Shown here: piece after piece, positions 23,612-35,258 of the stretch
Layout: each line of letters opens with the position of its first letter
How positions within the stretch are numbered: position 1 is the first letter of the stretch
Source of the DNA: Mycogone perniciosa
Lineage: Eukaryota > Ascomycota > Sordariomycetes > Hypocreales > Hypocreaceae
Direction: 5' to 3'
Assembly: GCA_025331125.1 (NCBI GenBank)
Contig: JAOALB010000053.1
Coordinates: 215,170-279,169 of the forward strand
DNA length: 64,000 nucleotides
Notes under the pieces: model-generated
The model's database searches: none
What the model saw: the letters and a program-made list of their open reading frames with translations, nothing else
Told to the model about the DNA's origin: nothing
Position numbers and translations under genes: made by a program

Positions 23612-24927
23612 CTAAATGGGGCTGCGGTATGCACCGTGCTGTATGATATGGGGGATTCATCTCTAGAGTGTACAATTCAACCTATCGCACGAAGCATTGG
23701 CATCGCCACATGTGTTCTATTCGTGCATGCGGTCAAGGGAGGCCAGCGGTAATTGGCATCACGGTTCTTACGGTGTCAGAGGCGGATGTGAGCTTTGGGA
23801 AACTATGGTTCCTCGAGACGACCGAAGTGCCCCGAGATGATCAAGATGCCTCAACACCCAACCTTCGGAAACGACTCGTCATGTCCCCGACGCTGTCTTC
23901 TGCATATGCAACGTACGATAGCGCTTGGGCGGAGTCTCGGGAGCCTCTCACGCCACTCCTCCATCCGGGACGGCTTCCGGCCTCTCTGACCGTCTCAAGT
24001 GGTGTTTAATCTATAAGCAACTGTGACAGATTTCAAGACCAAGCATCCTTTGGCGTGGTCCTCTGGGGTTGAGATAAACCACGAGATCCACAGCTGCTGG
24101 AGCCAGCTAAACGGTGAAGAGGGTGGGATCGGACCACATCAACAACTTCCGAACACCATCCACCCAAGTGCCAGCCATTCACGGGGGCGGCCGGAGTCGC
24201 GGTGTCCATGGAGCATGCCATGACACGAGAGCATGACCAGTAGGAAACAGGTTCCGTCAGCGGCGTGACGCTGTGCCACGAGGACTGGCATGGCTGGCAC
24301 AGCGTGTTGTTGGTCGTCGTCGGGACTCGGTATGTACAGGCAATGCAGGAAGCGCCGCCCTGGCCCAAGGCTGGGGTGAAACGAGCCGGGGATTGATTCG
24401 CTACAAATCGGCCAATGCATCGTCCTTCGTCTTGTCACGGCCTGGGCCTGCTTGGTCTCGGCCAAGTGGTGGATATACGTATGCGCTGCTCTCTTATCAC
24501 TGGTCTGCGGAAGGGTTTGGTGGCAGAATGGGCGCCGTGGGGCATGCGCATTACGACCCAACGGCCTAATGTGCCCAGATGCTTGAACGGTGCCACGTCG
24601 GCCAGCGCGTCGACCGCGACAGCGTTGCAGAGGCCATTGCGTCGGTCGTTGAGAAAATTTTCAATGGTATAATTATGGTCCAGTTCCGGAGGGACAATAG
24701 GCGTAGTAACGGGCTGTCAATTGCCAAGTCACCAGTGCAGCAGTGCGTTGTAAGTTGTTTGTTTGTTCTGAGTCAAGATCGAAGAAAAAGGCAATCCGAA
24801 CCCACCTCGGAAGCATCCTTTGGTCCCCTTTTTATCGATAAGAGCCCCCCCTCCTCGCAGCGTTCCCCTCATCTCCTAAGCCTCTAAGGCTCTGTTACCG
24901 CCCTGCTTTTTTCTTCAGGCGTCAGGT
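23612..24927. other. Intergenic, 3' flank of img1 and alpha-actinin promoter
   Basis: 1.3 kb. Open frames here (for example 24273-24569 plus, 24139-24561 minus) overlap each other on opposite strands and show no recognisable domain. 24830-24927 is C/T-rich, consistent with a 5' leader of the alpha-actinin gene. Confidence 0.5.
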
Positions 24928-27851
24928 ATGGCCTATAAAGGTGCCGCGGGGCCGCTAAGCCCGCCCAAGACGATAGCGCCTTGTAGGGGCCCTTTGCCAT
25001 CACGGAAGGAGCTGCAGCCCAGCAACCTTGAACTGGTCGACCAATTCCCCGAATTTTATTTACAACCGCTTAAACACTCCAACTCCAACTCCAATATCAG
25101 CCATAATACTATCCTCCGTACCAATAATAAGCACACCACGCCCGACCACTACCACTACCAGTACCAGTACCAATACCAGTACCAATACCAGCACCACCAG
25201 TATCAGCACCAGTATACGCCTCCGGCCTCTACCCCCTCTAGCTCTCCTGTCATCTCGAGATATTCTTCTCCTGTCGGTGTTGTCGAGCCCATCTCTCCCC
25301 CTTTCGAGCGCAGGCGAAAGCCCCTCACTATACCAGCGCAAGGTCTGCCTGGCCTGCCTCCTCTACCCCGGCCTCGCAGTGCGTCGTTTCCCCTCCCTCC
25401 GCCACAGCAGCAGCGGAGCCAACCGGAGAAGAAGTCGTTTACGTCTACTGCATACCTCCAGCGGTCAAAGAGCACTCTGTCATTGGGCACCAAGAGCGAG
25501 AACTATCCAACATCCCCGAAGTCGTCAAGGGGTGCGAAGCCTGCCAAACCTGCAAAGCCCGCCAACCTTGCAAACTACCAAAGCCGGACTCTCTCTCGCC
25601 CAGCGTCTTCCGACGCCTTAACTGTAGCTGCCCTCAGGTACATCAATGACCAAGGTCTCGCGAGGATGACCTTTTCGGAGCAGCAGAGATGGATCACGGT
25701 CCAGGAAAAGACTTTTACAAAATGGTATGTCCATTTGGTGCCCGAGAATTTTACGATTGTGTGTTTTCTCTGTTCACGTTGCTGACCGTTTTTTGTAGGT
25801 TGAACACCAAGTTGGTGAACCGCGGCTTGGAGGTCAGGGACCTGGTGGTGGATCTTAGCGATGGTGTAAGTCGGCACAACTGCCACGCCCCAAAAGGTTT
25901 ACAGTTGACATCCTGCTAATATTTGCAATTGTATAGGTTATGCTGATTCATTTACTTGAATCCCTCTCGTCCGAATCGCTCGGCCGCTATGCCTCGAAAC
26001 CGAAACTTCGTGTCCAGAAATTCGAAAATGCCAACCTGGCATTGGACTTCATCAAGTCCAGGGGCATTCAGATGACCAACATTGGAGCTGAGGATGTCGT
26101 CGACGGCAACCGCAAGATTGTCCTTGGCCTGATCTGGACCTTGATTCTCCGTTTCACCATCAGCGACATTAATGAGGAGGGCATGTCTGCCAAGGAGGGC
26201 TTGCTGCTGTGGTGCCAACGGAAAACTGCATGCTATGATGAAGTCGAAGTCCGCGACTTTAGTGGCAGTTGGAACGACGGCCTTGCATTCTGTGCTCTGT
26301 TGGACATTCACAGGCCAGACTTGATCGACTTTGATAAGCTGGACAAGTCGGACCACCGTGGCAACATGCAGCTCGCTTTTGACATTGCCCACGAGGAGAT
26401 TGGTATTCCCAAGCTGCTGGATGTTGAAGATGTCTGCGACGTTGCCAAGCCCGATGAGCGAAGTTTGATGACTTACATCGCATATTGGTTCCATGCCTTT
26501 TCACAGATGGAGAAGGTGGAGAACGCTGGTCGACGAGTTGAGAAGTTTTTCAACAACATGCAGGGTGCATGGGAGATGCAGAGCGCATATGAACGCCGCA
26601 TGCGGGAACTCATGAAGACCATCAGGTCCCAAGTTGAGCAGTGGCGACTTGCCCGATTCGAGGGAACATATACCGACGCCAAAGCACAAGCTGCCGAGTT
26701 TTCGGAATACAAAAGGGGTAAGAAGCGTGAATGGGTTGCCGAGAAGAGTGAGCTCGCCACCTTGTTGGGGAACATCAAGACAAAGCTTGGCACTTACCGC
26801 TTACGCCCGTATGAACCGCCCGCAGAGTTGAGTCAGGAGGCCCTCGAAAGAGCCTGGACCAACCTCTCTAACAGCGAGATGGCCCGGGCACAGCTGATTA
26901 ATGAAACTATTCGAGAGTAAGTACAGCATCACTTAAGGAGCTTGTGAAAGCGCAAAGACAGGTCTAACCTTATGCAGTATCAAGAACGCGTTACGAAGGT
27001 CATTTGCTGATAAGGCCAACGATTTTGCAATGGCCCTTAACACGATGCAACTCGCAATATCAGGTCTAGATGGCGACATCGAAGACCAATTGCTCCACGT
27101 CAGAAAATTGAGCGAAAACCTACCGCCCTTGGACCGATATCTGGATACCATTGCCGAGGTAGACGCTAAGTGCGAGGAAGCAAACATTGAAGAAAACGAT
27201 TTCACCACGTATACGTACGACGAATTAGCGTACGAGCTGACCCTGGTGAAATCATCGGTACAAAAGAAGCTATCCTTCCTGGAAAACCAGATGGTTGCTC
27301 GCAACATGACCAACCTCACACCGATACAGCTGGAAGAGTTTGAAAGCGTGTTTCGTCATTTCGATCGCGACTTTTCCAACTCCCTTGCGGAGCTCGAGTT
27401 CAGTGCTGCCCTGGCTTCACTTGGATTGGTCTTCTCGGAGCAGGAGATGCATGCTTATTTTATCCAAACATCGGGAGGCAAGGATTATGTCACATTTGAG
27501 CAGTTCATTCGGTTCATGGTGGACGTAACCGAAGATCAAAATACAGCTGAGCAGGTCTTCCAGTCATTCCGTGAGGTGGCAGACGGGAAACCTTATGTCA
27601 CTGAGATGGATCTGCGGCATAGCTTGGTGCCTGACGAGGTGATTGACAAGCTTTTGGACATGATGCCTGCGCACAGTGGGCCAGACATGTCACAGGACCG
27701 TGGAAGACCACAGTTCGACTACATCTCCTTCATGGAGAAGCTGATGAGTGAGGAGGGCAGCGACGACGAGGTGCCAAACGGTGTCCTGCGAGATAAGACC
27801 AACGTTGGTAACAGCAACTCACGAAGGAATTCCAAGGTGAACGGCGGGTGA
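24928..27851 (+). CDS. acnA: Alpha-actinin with extended N-terminus
   Basis: Actin cross-linker of contractile rings and hyphal cortex. Exons 24928-25724, 25799-25865, 25937-26916 and 26978-27851 give 905 aa. Tandem calponin-homology domains at about residues 250-355 (WITVQEKTFTKWLNTKL, KPKLRVQKFENANLALDFIK) and 371-475 (KEGLLLWCQRKTACYDEVEV, DHRGNMQLAFDIA). Spectrin-like helices follow to about 735, then a C-terminal EF-hand region: the first loop DRDFSNSLAELE keeps calcium ligands at positions 1, 3, 5 and 12, the second looks degenerate. Unusual: about 235 residues precede the CH domains, Pro/Ser-rich, with a (Tyr-Gln)n tract coded at 25150-25213. The frame is open from the ATG, but the true start could be internal and needs transcript evidence. 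Confidence 0.93.
25150..25213 (+). repeat. Coding TAC-CAG repeat (Tyr-Gln tract)
   Basis: Imperfect repeats of TACCAGTACCAATACCAG inside exon 1 of the alpha-actinin gene, translating to a HYQYQYQ-type low-complexity run with His interruptions. Synonymous CAG/CAA changes show it is not a pure recent expansion. Confidence 0.85.
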
Positions 27852-28416
27852 GGGCGTCAGCGAGACATGCGCCCTGTATCGATCATTATAGAACACATTT
27901 CCTTTGTCGTATACTTTCCATTCTCTGTATACCTCTCTTATGTTGGGTCAATGCATACATACACCTCTCCTGGGTCTCTGGATACTTGGTTGGGGAGGCA
28001 GCGGTGTTTTCTCGTTGGATGCATGCATTGGTGTTGTGTGTTTTGGATGGCACTAATGGATGGAGGTGCGAGGGCAAACTGGATATTATCTAATAGTCTA
28101 TACGACGCATTGAATTAATCATCTATTACATGTCATGGAAGGATGTAGCTGCAGTGCTTTGTTTTTGCTTATGTGACGTTCTTTGCTGGCCTTGTTATCC
28201 GCATCGTCTTATATAACGGAGTCCGGGTTCGGAGAGGTGGATGTCGGTCATCCAGAGAAGAGTCGCGCCATTATAACGAGTGCCGAAGACTCAATCAATT
28301 ACAGGCGCCGGGACCACCAAAAATTCAGCTCCGGCGAATTTCATAAACCGGACTTCGCATTAACCCCAAAACTCTGTACAAGTCAGTCCACGTTTTTGTT
28401 TTTCAACTTATCGGCC
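27852..28416. other. Intergenic between alpha-actinin and D-2HG dehydrogenase
   Basis: 565 bases: 3' flank with T-rich segments, then promoter and leader. The frame of the dehydrogenase is open upstream to 28183 but has no ATG there, so I place the start at 28417. Confidence 0.5.
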
Positions 28417-30280
28417 ATGATGGCGTCTCGATCGAGGGCCCTGTGCGTGCTGCGCGCTCCGAGCCGGCCAGCTGTCTTTGTCAATGCCACCAGTCGTGCG
28501 ATTTCAGCTTCAGTGGCACCGTCTCGACGCTTTGCGACTTCGGCACCCAGGCTGCTGTCTCCATCGTGCGTGGCACTGCACCAAGCAAAACTCACGTCCG
28601 AGACATATCCTGCGCTGAAGAGGGATCCCAAGTTCGCGGCATTGACGGCAGAGCATGTTGCGTACTTCCAAGAGCTGTTGGGGGGCCCGCAGGCGGTTAT
28701 TGATGGCGTCAATGCTGATGCCTCGGAGGACATTCTGCCTTTCAATGAGGATTGGATGCACAAGTACCGGGGACAGAGTCGTCTTGTGCTGAAGCCGGGC
28801 TCGACGGAGGAGGTCAGCGAGATTCTCAAGTATTGCAATGAGAAGAAGCTGGCGGTGGTGCCGCAGGGCGGTAACACGGGCCTGGTCGGGGGCTCGGTGC
28901 CCGTGTTTGACGAGATTGTCGTCAACATGAGCCGGATGAACAAGATTCACTCATTCGATGAGATGAGCGGCTCGCTGCTTCTGGATGCGGGCTGTATCTT
29001 GGAGGTTGCGGATCAGTTTCTAGCCGAGCGAGGCTACATCTTCCCTCTGGACCTTGGAGCTAAAGGCTCGTGTCATGTCGGAGGCAACGTTGCGACCAAT
29101 GCCGGCGGCTTGCGATTGCTACGTTATGGAAGTTTGCACGGCAGCGTATTGGGCATGGAAACAGTTCTGCCTGATGGGACTATCATGAATGATCTGTGCA
29201 CTCTCCGCAAGAACAATACGGGCTACGACTTGAAGCAGTTGTTCATTGGGGCCGAAGGAACGCTTGGCATTATTACAAAGCTGGTTATTCAGTGCCCACA
29301 GCGCTCCTCTGCCGTCAATGTGGCGCTCTTCGGTTTGGAATCATTCCAAAAGGCCCAGTTGGCATTTCGGGAAGCCAAGAAACAGTTGGGCGAGATCCTG
29401 TCAGCTTTTGAGTTGATGGACTCGACGAGTCAGCAGATGGTGCGCACGGTTAAGGGTGAGGACCACCCGTTAGAGGGCGATCATCCGTTCTACTGTCTGA
29501 TTGAGACCAGTGGCTCCAACGGTGAACATGACTACGCAAAGCTGGAAACGTTTCTCGAGGATGTCATGAACAAGGAGATCATTGCGGACGGTGTGGTCGC
29601 ACAGGATGCAACGCAGGTGAAGGAGTTGTGGGCCTGGCGCGAGAGCGTCCCCGAGTGTATCGGGCACTGGGGCGGGGTCTACAAGTACGACGTCTCCATC
29701 CCGCTGGCGGAGATGTACTCACTCGTGGACGACGTCAAGGCCCGGATGGAGACGGCGGGCCTAGTCGGAGAGACCGATGAATATCCCGTCATCGGCGTAG
29801 TTGGCTACGGCCATATGGGCGACTCCAACCTGCATCTCAATGTGGCCGTGAGACGATACGACGCTCAGATCGAGCAGGTCTTGGAGCCATTCGTGTATGA
29901 ATGGATTGAGAAACTCAAGGGCAGCATCAGTGCCGAGCACGGCTTGGGCCTGGCCAAAAAGAATTACATCAAATATAGCCGGAACGAGACCATGGTTGGC
30001 CTGATGAAGCAGATCAAAGATCTGTATGACCCGGTAAGCCGATGCCTTTCCTCTCTTCCCTCCTCCCCGATGGTTCATTCCCTTCATCATCTCAAAATAG
30101 CATCTCCGGCATTTATTTTTATTACTATTACCGAATAGAGTCGCTCTGCAGGTTGCCACATCTTAGTAGCACTTGATTGTGGCTGTATTCCACATGCCAC
30201 CTCTCTCTCTTGCGTGGCGTAAGGCTGACACATATGGACCACCACAGAATGGCATCATGAATCCATACAAGTATATCTGA
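28417..30280 (+). CDS. FAD-linked D-2-hydroxyglutarate/D-lactate dehydrogenase, mitochondrial
   Basis: Oxidises D-2-hydroxyglutarate (or D-lactate) and passes electrons via FAD; homologue of yeast Dld2/Dld3 and human D2HGDH. Exons 28417-30033 and 30248-30280 give 549 aa. Residues 1-45 are a basic presequence (MMASRSRALCVLRAPSRPA). FAD_binding_4 core: VVPQGGNTGLVGGSVP and the glycine-rich GGNVATNAGGLRLLRYGSLH; C-terminal FAD-oxidase domain with VVGYGHMGDSNLHLNV (metal/substrate histidines) and SAEHGLGLAKK. The last exon supplies only NGIMNPYKYI, the conserved family tail, so the 214-nt intron is required; the unspliced frame runs on into unrelated sequence and stops at 30138. Substrate preference cannot be fixed from sequence. 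Confidence 0.92.
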
Positions 30281-31716
30281 CCAAGGCGGATTGAAGCTGA
30301 CCAAGGCGGAAATGGCGGAGATGGAGCGGGAAAATAGAGTGCGGACGGCCGTCCGAGTTTGTGTGTGTGATGTGCGTCAACTCGGGCGGGTCGCAGTAGT
30401 CTGGAAAGAGCCGTTTCTACAGAGTATTAGTCACTCCGCACACAGTTGCAGTAGCAGCAGTAGAAACAGTAGCAGTAGCAGTAGCAGTAGCAGTCCTGCT
30501 AGTGTTGGCAGATAGTTTGCTTCCGCGTACCGAGTACGAAAGGATTGTGTCTGCTAACGGACTAGTACGGGGCTATCTCACATCTTATAACCCGTTTGAG
30601 AAAGACTCCCTTGGCCGCAGGTTGCAGCGACAAGGGGGCAGATTAATGTGACAGTTGGGAGACAAACCAAGCGTCGGCCACATTCCTGGTGAACATGTCT
30701 TGGCTCTCGATATGATTATACATCGTTTGCGACATGTCTGGCATCATGGTCGTATACTAGTATATTCATAAGCAGGTATGGTGGGATTGGTATCAAAAAG
30801 ACCCGACTGCAACTTGTTAGTTTCCTCCTACTTAGAGACCGTGGCGAAAAGGGAGGGTCCGGAAGCCAGAACTCTCGTATTGGATATTGTGCCAAGTACT
30901 CTGTCCGGACTACTCCGTAAACTAACTTGGCCCGTCTGCCGTGGTCATTTCCTCTCCTCCAATAGTAGTGCGAGCCTTACGAGCAACTTGTGGTGCTTAT
31001 TACTGTTGCACAGCCATACCCTTGGTCTACAGCCAACCAGGAACTGAGGAGCCTTTATCGTCAGCCCTACGAAGCTTAGTGTCCAGAAGGAATCCATGGG
31101 TCGGTCACCGGCCAAGTTCAAACGCAAAGGGAGGGAAATGGACGGCCAAGTCAAGAAAACGGATTCGGCAAAAAGGCAGTCTTGATCAACGGAAAGCCTT
31201 GGAGCCCCTGAGCTGCACAGCAGACAGCAGGTAACTAAGCCTTGCGGTCGTCTATACCGTGGGGCTGAGGCAGAAAGGGCCCCAACCGTGATCCTATTCG
31301 CCGACCCCACGAACATGTCGTTCATCTAAGTTCTCCTGGTTTCGGTGGTTTACGGCCCTGGTGCGGTAGGTTACAATGCAGTCACAGGCCTTGTACCAAA
31401 AGGCGGGATATTGCGCCTGCCAATAGTATGCTAGACGGCTGTTGAAGGAGAGCCTGTTGGAGCTCCAAGATTGGAGCCCATGTTGTGGGGATAGGCCGTT
31501 TTTTTTTATGTCCAAGATGGGACGGACTGTCATGGCTGTTCTTACTGCCAATCTTTGCAACCAGGAGGCTATCCTGTCCTGCTTCCAAGTATATAACATT
31601 GGATAGCGCCCAATGGACGATGCAGACAGAATAGCGGTGGCCAATGAGTTAAAGCCATGGGATAGCCGCCATCCGAATCTGCAAAGTACCCAAGAGCTAG
31701 GCTGAGTTTCGACGAC
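30281..31716. other. Intergenic upstream of Zn2Cys6 gene
   Basis: 1.4 kb without a convincing gene. Holds a direct duplication around the dehydrogenase stop (CTGACCAAGGCGGA at 30277-30290 and 30297-30310), a CAG/GTA hexamer repeat and scattered TACGGAGTA-like motifs. Confidence 0.5.
30448..30494. repeat. GTAGCA hexanucleotide microsatellite
   Basis: Imperfect (GTAGCA)n run, for example AGTAGCAGTAGCAGTAGCAG near 30469-30490, in non-coding DNA. Confidence 0.8.
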
Positions 31717-33474
31717 ATGGTTGGCGTTCCGGGAAAATATAAGGGGTGCGAGACCTGCCGCCGCCGCAGAGTCAAAGTTCGTCTATCCATCTTCCGCCAT
31801 TGATTGATCTGTTGGGTCTCATACACATACATACACATACACATACACCTACACCTACACCTATACATACACACAACAACGAAAACGAAAGAAAGGCAGC
31901 AACTGACGAGTTTTTTTTGGCAAACAGTGCAGCAATGAGCGGCCCTTTTGCAAAAACTGCATCGGCAGCGGGAGGACCTGTGAGGGCTACGAGAGGGAGA
32001 TGGTCTTTATCACTGGCACACCAGAGACCAAAGGACGTGTGGCATCACATCCGAAGAAGACTACTCCCTCCAGGAGGTCAAAGGCCAGCAACAGTGCCAG
32101 TCCCAGCCCCAGCATCAAGACGGATGAGCTCGAGAAGCCGCAGATGCTCCCACTGCCGCCCCTGACTTCGGCGTGGGACGACTATGCACGTCTATCTAAT
32201 CAGGGAGCGGAATTTCCGGCGCTGGTCACAGCACTGCAGACAAATCTGCAGAGCATCACGCGACAGGGAGTGGATGGAGACGAAGACCATCTTGGCGCTG
32301 CTGCTGGACACTTTGGCATCCATTTCCCCCCCTACTCAACGTCAGAGCTGCATCCAAACGCCAACGACGCCTTTGGTATGAACGCACAATGCATCGTGCG
32401 CCAGAAACCCGCTAATGATGAGCATGGCTCATCTGAGAGTTACTGCGCATTTTTATTTGAAGTGGGTTGCCGATCAAAACCTGCATTTCCCGAAGGATTG
32501 ACTAATAATGGGCGCAATTAGTACGATTCCTCTGGTGCATCGTGGAGACTCACGGCGGAGCAGATGGGAAGACTTGGTCCACGCCACTTCGCTTCTTTCC
32601 CAAACCATTATTTCTTTGTGAGGGTGTATCGTCCTTTAGCTGTGAGTTTGGCTGTTCTTATCATGTTCGTGGTTGACTTTCGGATTCTAACATCACGGGG
32701 TAGTTGAGTCTGGCTCTCCTGAGCCGAAGAGACACTTTCCTCTCAACGCCACAGTGGACAACGATTCCCTGGGAGCAGCACCCGAAGTCTTTATTTGACC
32801 AGTTGTTCGACATCGCATTTCAGCTTCCTTCGCTTTTTGCGCTAACAGATCAACTCATTCTGCTCCAACCGACGCTTACTCGCCGTGTGCAGGCGCAGGA
32901 TCTCCTCCATCACTGTCTTGTTCTCGAAAGGCAGTTCGGCGAATGGCTGCGGGAAGCCTGTAAAGCAACGCCGGAGTTTCCATATCCCTTCTGGGCTGAG
33001 GAGCTAAGGAGTCATGGCGGCGCCATGCCCTTCACAGATGCATATACCTTCAAAGATGGACTCACCGGCTTGATGTTCCTCTATTATTGGATGGCCATGA
33101 TTCCTTTCCATCGCTGCATGGAAACTCTCCATATGACCATTTTCCAACCCGTGGTTGAAGAATACCCTAATATATGGCCAAATCTACCACCGAGTCTTCA
33201 GATCGACCCGGCACAGTACCAGGACGGACGAGAGCTAGCCTCAAACATCTGCCGCGGGCTAGATTCAGTCCTTGATGCCACCGTTCAACCAGACATGATC
33301 CTAGCACCAATGACTGTTGCGATGGATTTCTACCGAGATCTCAATACAATGTCTCAGGACGGTGTGTTGGAGATCCTGTGGCTTGAAGGCTTCAAGAAGA
33401 GACTGGGTGCCAAGGGGCAGGCTGTGGGGAATGTCCTGCTGGCGCATAAATGGACGGAAATCGCCAAGTTCTAA
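31717..33474 (+). CDS. Zn2Cys6 fungal transcription factor
   Basis: DNA-binding regulator of unknown target. Exons 31717-31776, 31928-32395, 32522-32641 and 32704-33474 give 472 aa. The binuclear cluster is at residues 10-38: KGCETCRRRRVK joined across intron 1 to CSNERPFCKNCIGSGRTCEG, with all six cysteines. After a Ser/Pro/Lys linker, the C-terminal half resembles the all-helical fungal factor region (NHYFFVRVYRPLALSLALLS...). Intron 2 is uncertain: the strongest donor (GTATGA after 32376) would shift frame, so I use GTGCGC at 32396, which keeps frame and leaves a 126-nt intron with one in-frame stop. Intron 1 (151 nt) contains an ACACAT microsatellite. No enzyme cluster lies around it. Confidence 0.8.
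31821..31875. repeat. ACACAT/ACACCT microsatellite in an intron
   Basis: Run of CATACACATACACCTACACC-type units inside intron 1 of the Zn2Cys6 gene, between the two halves of the zinc cluster. Confidence 0.85.
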
Positions 33475-34040
33475 TGGATAATAGTTTGAGCAAAAGGAGA
33501 AGTGAAATAATGCAGGAAACGATAGACATGGGGGCAGCGGGTCTGCCGTGGATAGAGAGATGACCTGAGTCATGAAAAAAATGAGCAACATGACTAATAA
33601 GCGGGCTCTTGTTTGTAGATAACTTAACTCCCGACTTTGATTATTACAATAAATTTAACTTAAACTTTTAAAATAAGGTTCCATTAGTATCTTGTTTTCA
33701 ATAATAGTAGATGTAATATGATGTGAGGCCTTACACTGATATACGTACAGTGCGATTATACGACATTGTTTAGTGTGGGTACTGTGTATCGGCGCGCGCC
33801 ACCACGTTTCTCCGCTTCCTGTAACAGGCCCACCAGAACAGCTCCAGCTCCAGCCTTCCCATGTACTGCAGTAGGCAGGCTGCCACTCTGACGAAGCTCT
33901 GCCAGATCAAGCACCTCAACCCCATCTCGAAACACCAACCCGATAACACCACCCTTCCACAATCCCATTCCGCTACCAGATAATAATCGGGTAGCTTCAA
34001 AGAAGGGTTGTGTAGTTTCCGTTACTTGCAATCTTGAACC
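33475..34040. other. AT-rich intergenic before proteasome gene
   Basis: 566 bases; 33610-33770 is strongly AT-rich (long A/T runs such as TTTAACTTAAACTTTTAAAA). Promoter of the proteasome gene lies in the 3' half. No coding signal. Confidence 0.5.
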
Positions 34041-35066
34041 ATGGCGTCCGGATACGACAGAGCTCTGTCGGGTAAGTTACACCTTGTCACTGTCAACACT
34101 CCAGTTCTAACCATGGTGCAGTCTTCAGGTTCGTGCTAGCAATGCGACAGCTCCTCTACCGTATCTGACCACGTTTTAGTCCCGATGGACACGTTTTCCA
34201 AGTCGAGTATGCCGGCGAAGCAGTCAAGAGAGGTCCGTAGCAACCAGATGCCAACACCCCACCTGGTCTTACATACTTACATCTGACCAGGAACATGCGC
34301 TGTCGGCGTGAAGGGCAAGGATGTTGTTGTGCTCGGATGCGAGAAGAGATCAGCCATGAAGCTCCAAGACACGCGAATTACCCCCTCCAAGATCCAAGTT
34401 CTCGATCACCATGTTGCCCTGGCCTTCGCCGGCCTAAACGCTGATGCCCGAATCCTCGTCGACAAGGCGCGGTTAGAAGCCCAGTCTCACCGATTGTCAG
34501 TGGAGGACCCCGTCACGATCGAGTACATCACCAAGTATGTTGCCGGTGTGCAACAACGATACACGCAGGCTGGTGGCGTTCGGCCTTTCGGTATCAGCAC
34601 CTTGGTTGTTGGATTCGATAATGGCAGCAAGGTGCCCAGGCTGTATCAGACGGAGCCATCTGGCATCTACTCTGCCTGGTATGTCTCATTTGAGCATTTT
34701 TGTGGCTTCGAATCATGCTAATGCACACTTTTTAGGAAAGCAAATGCTATCGGGCGCTCCAGCAAGACGGTCCGCGAATTTCTCGAGAGAAACTATAAGG
34801 AGGATATGGATCGTGAGGCGACTATCCGACTGGCGATAAAGTCGCTTCTGGAGGTGGTCCAGACCGGTGCGAAGAACATTGAAATTGCGCTCATGGCTCC
34901 TGGTGCGACCATGGAGTTGCTCCCAACAAACGAGATCGAGGGCTACGTCAAGGAGATTGAGCAGGAGAAGCAAGAGGAGGCCGCTAAGAAGAAGACGGGA
35001 CGGACACCAGGAACTGGAAGTGCCGCTATCCTAACAAGGAGCGGCGACGACTCCGCCGCTGAATAA
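34041..35066 (+). CDS. pre6: 20S proteasome subunit alpha-4 (Pre6/PSMA7 type)
   Basis: Non-catalytic alpha-ring subunit of the 20S core. Exons 34041-34071, 34122-34128, 34180-34232, 34291-34678 and 34736-35066 give 269 aa. The second exon is only 7 nt; it is needed to write the invariant alpha-subunit N-terminus (SGYDRALSVFSPDGHVFQVE), the signature that gates the channel. Then GTCAVGVKGKDVVVLG, ADARILVDKARLEAQSHRL (alpha-4 type SHR block), RPFGISTLVVGFD and the Lys/Glu-rich tail EIEQEKQEEAAKKKTG. The C-terminus is about 20 residues longer than in yeast or man, with SAAILTRSGDDSAAE. All junctions are GT-AG. Introns crowd the first 200 bases. Confidence 0.95.
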
Positions 35067-35258
35067 AGGGCAAATGGATTGGAGTTTACAGAAATGGGTA
35101 TCCGGATGATGCGGAGTTAGAACGCAATATGCCATTGTATCAACATGTGTAACGCTGGGGATATGCCATGAACAACCACCTTTCCCCAGTAAAGATCCCT
35201 AACCAGTGGTGACACCATACAACGCCGTAGTATTTCCAAACATTTTACTCGACGCCTA

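Noticed and set aside
24139..24569. Overlapping frames before the alpha-actinin gene as a small gene
   Set aside because: Frames on both strands, no splice structure and no recognisable motif; read as promoter DNA.
31717..33474. Zn2Cys6 factor as the regulator of a secondary-metabolite cluster
   Set aside because: Neighbours are a mitochondrial dehydrogenase and a proteasome subunit; no synthase, P450 or transporter set surrounds it.
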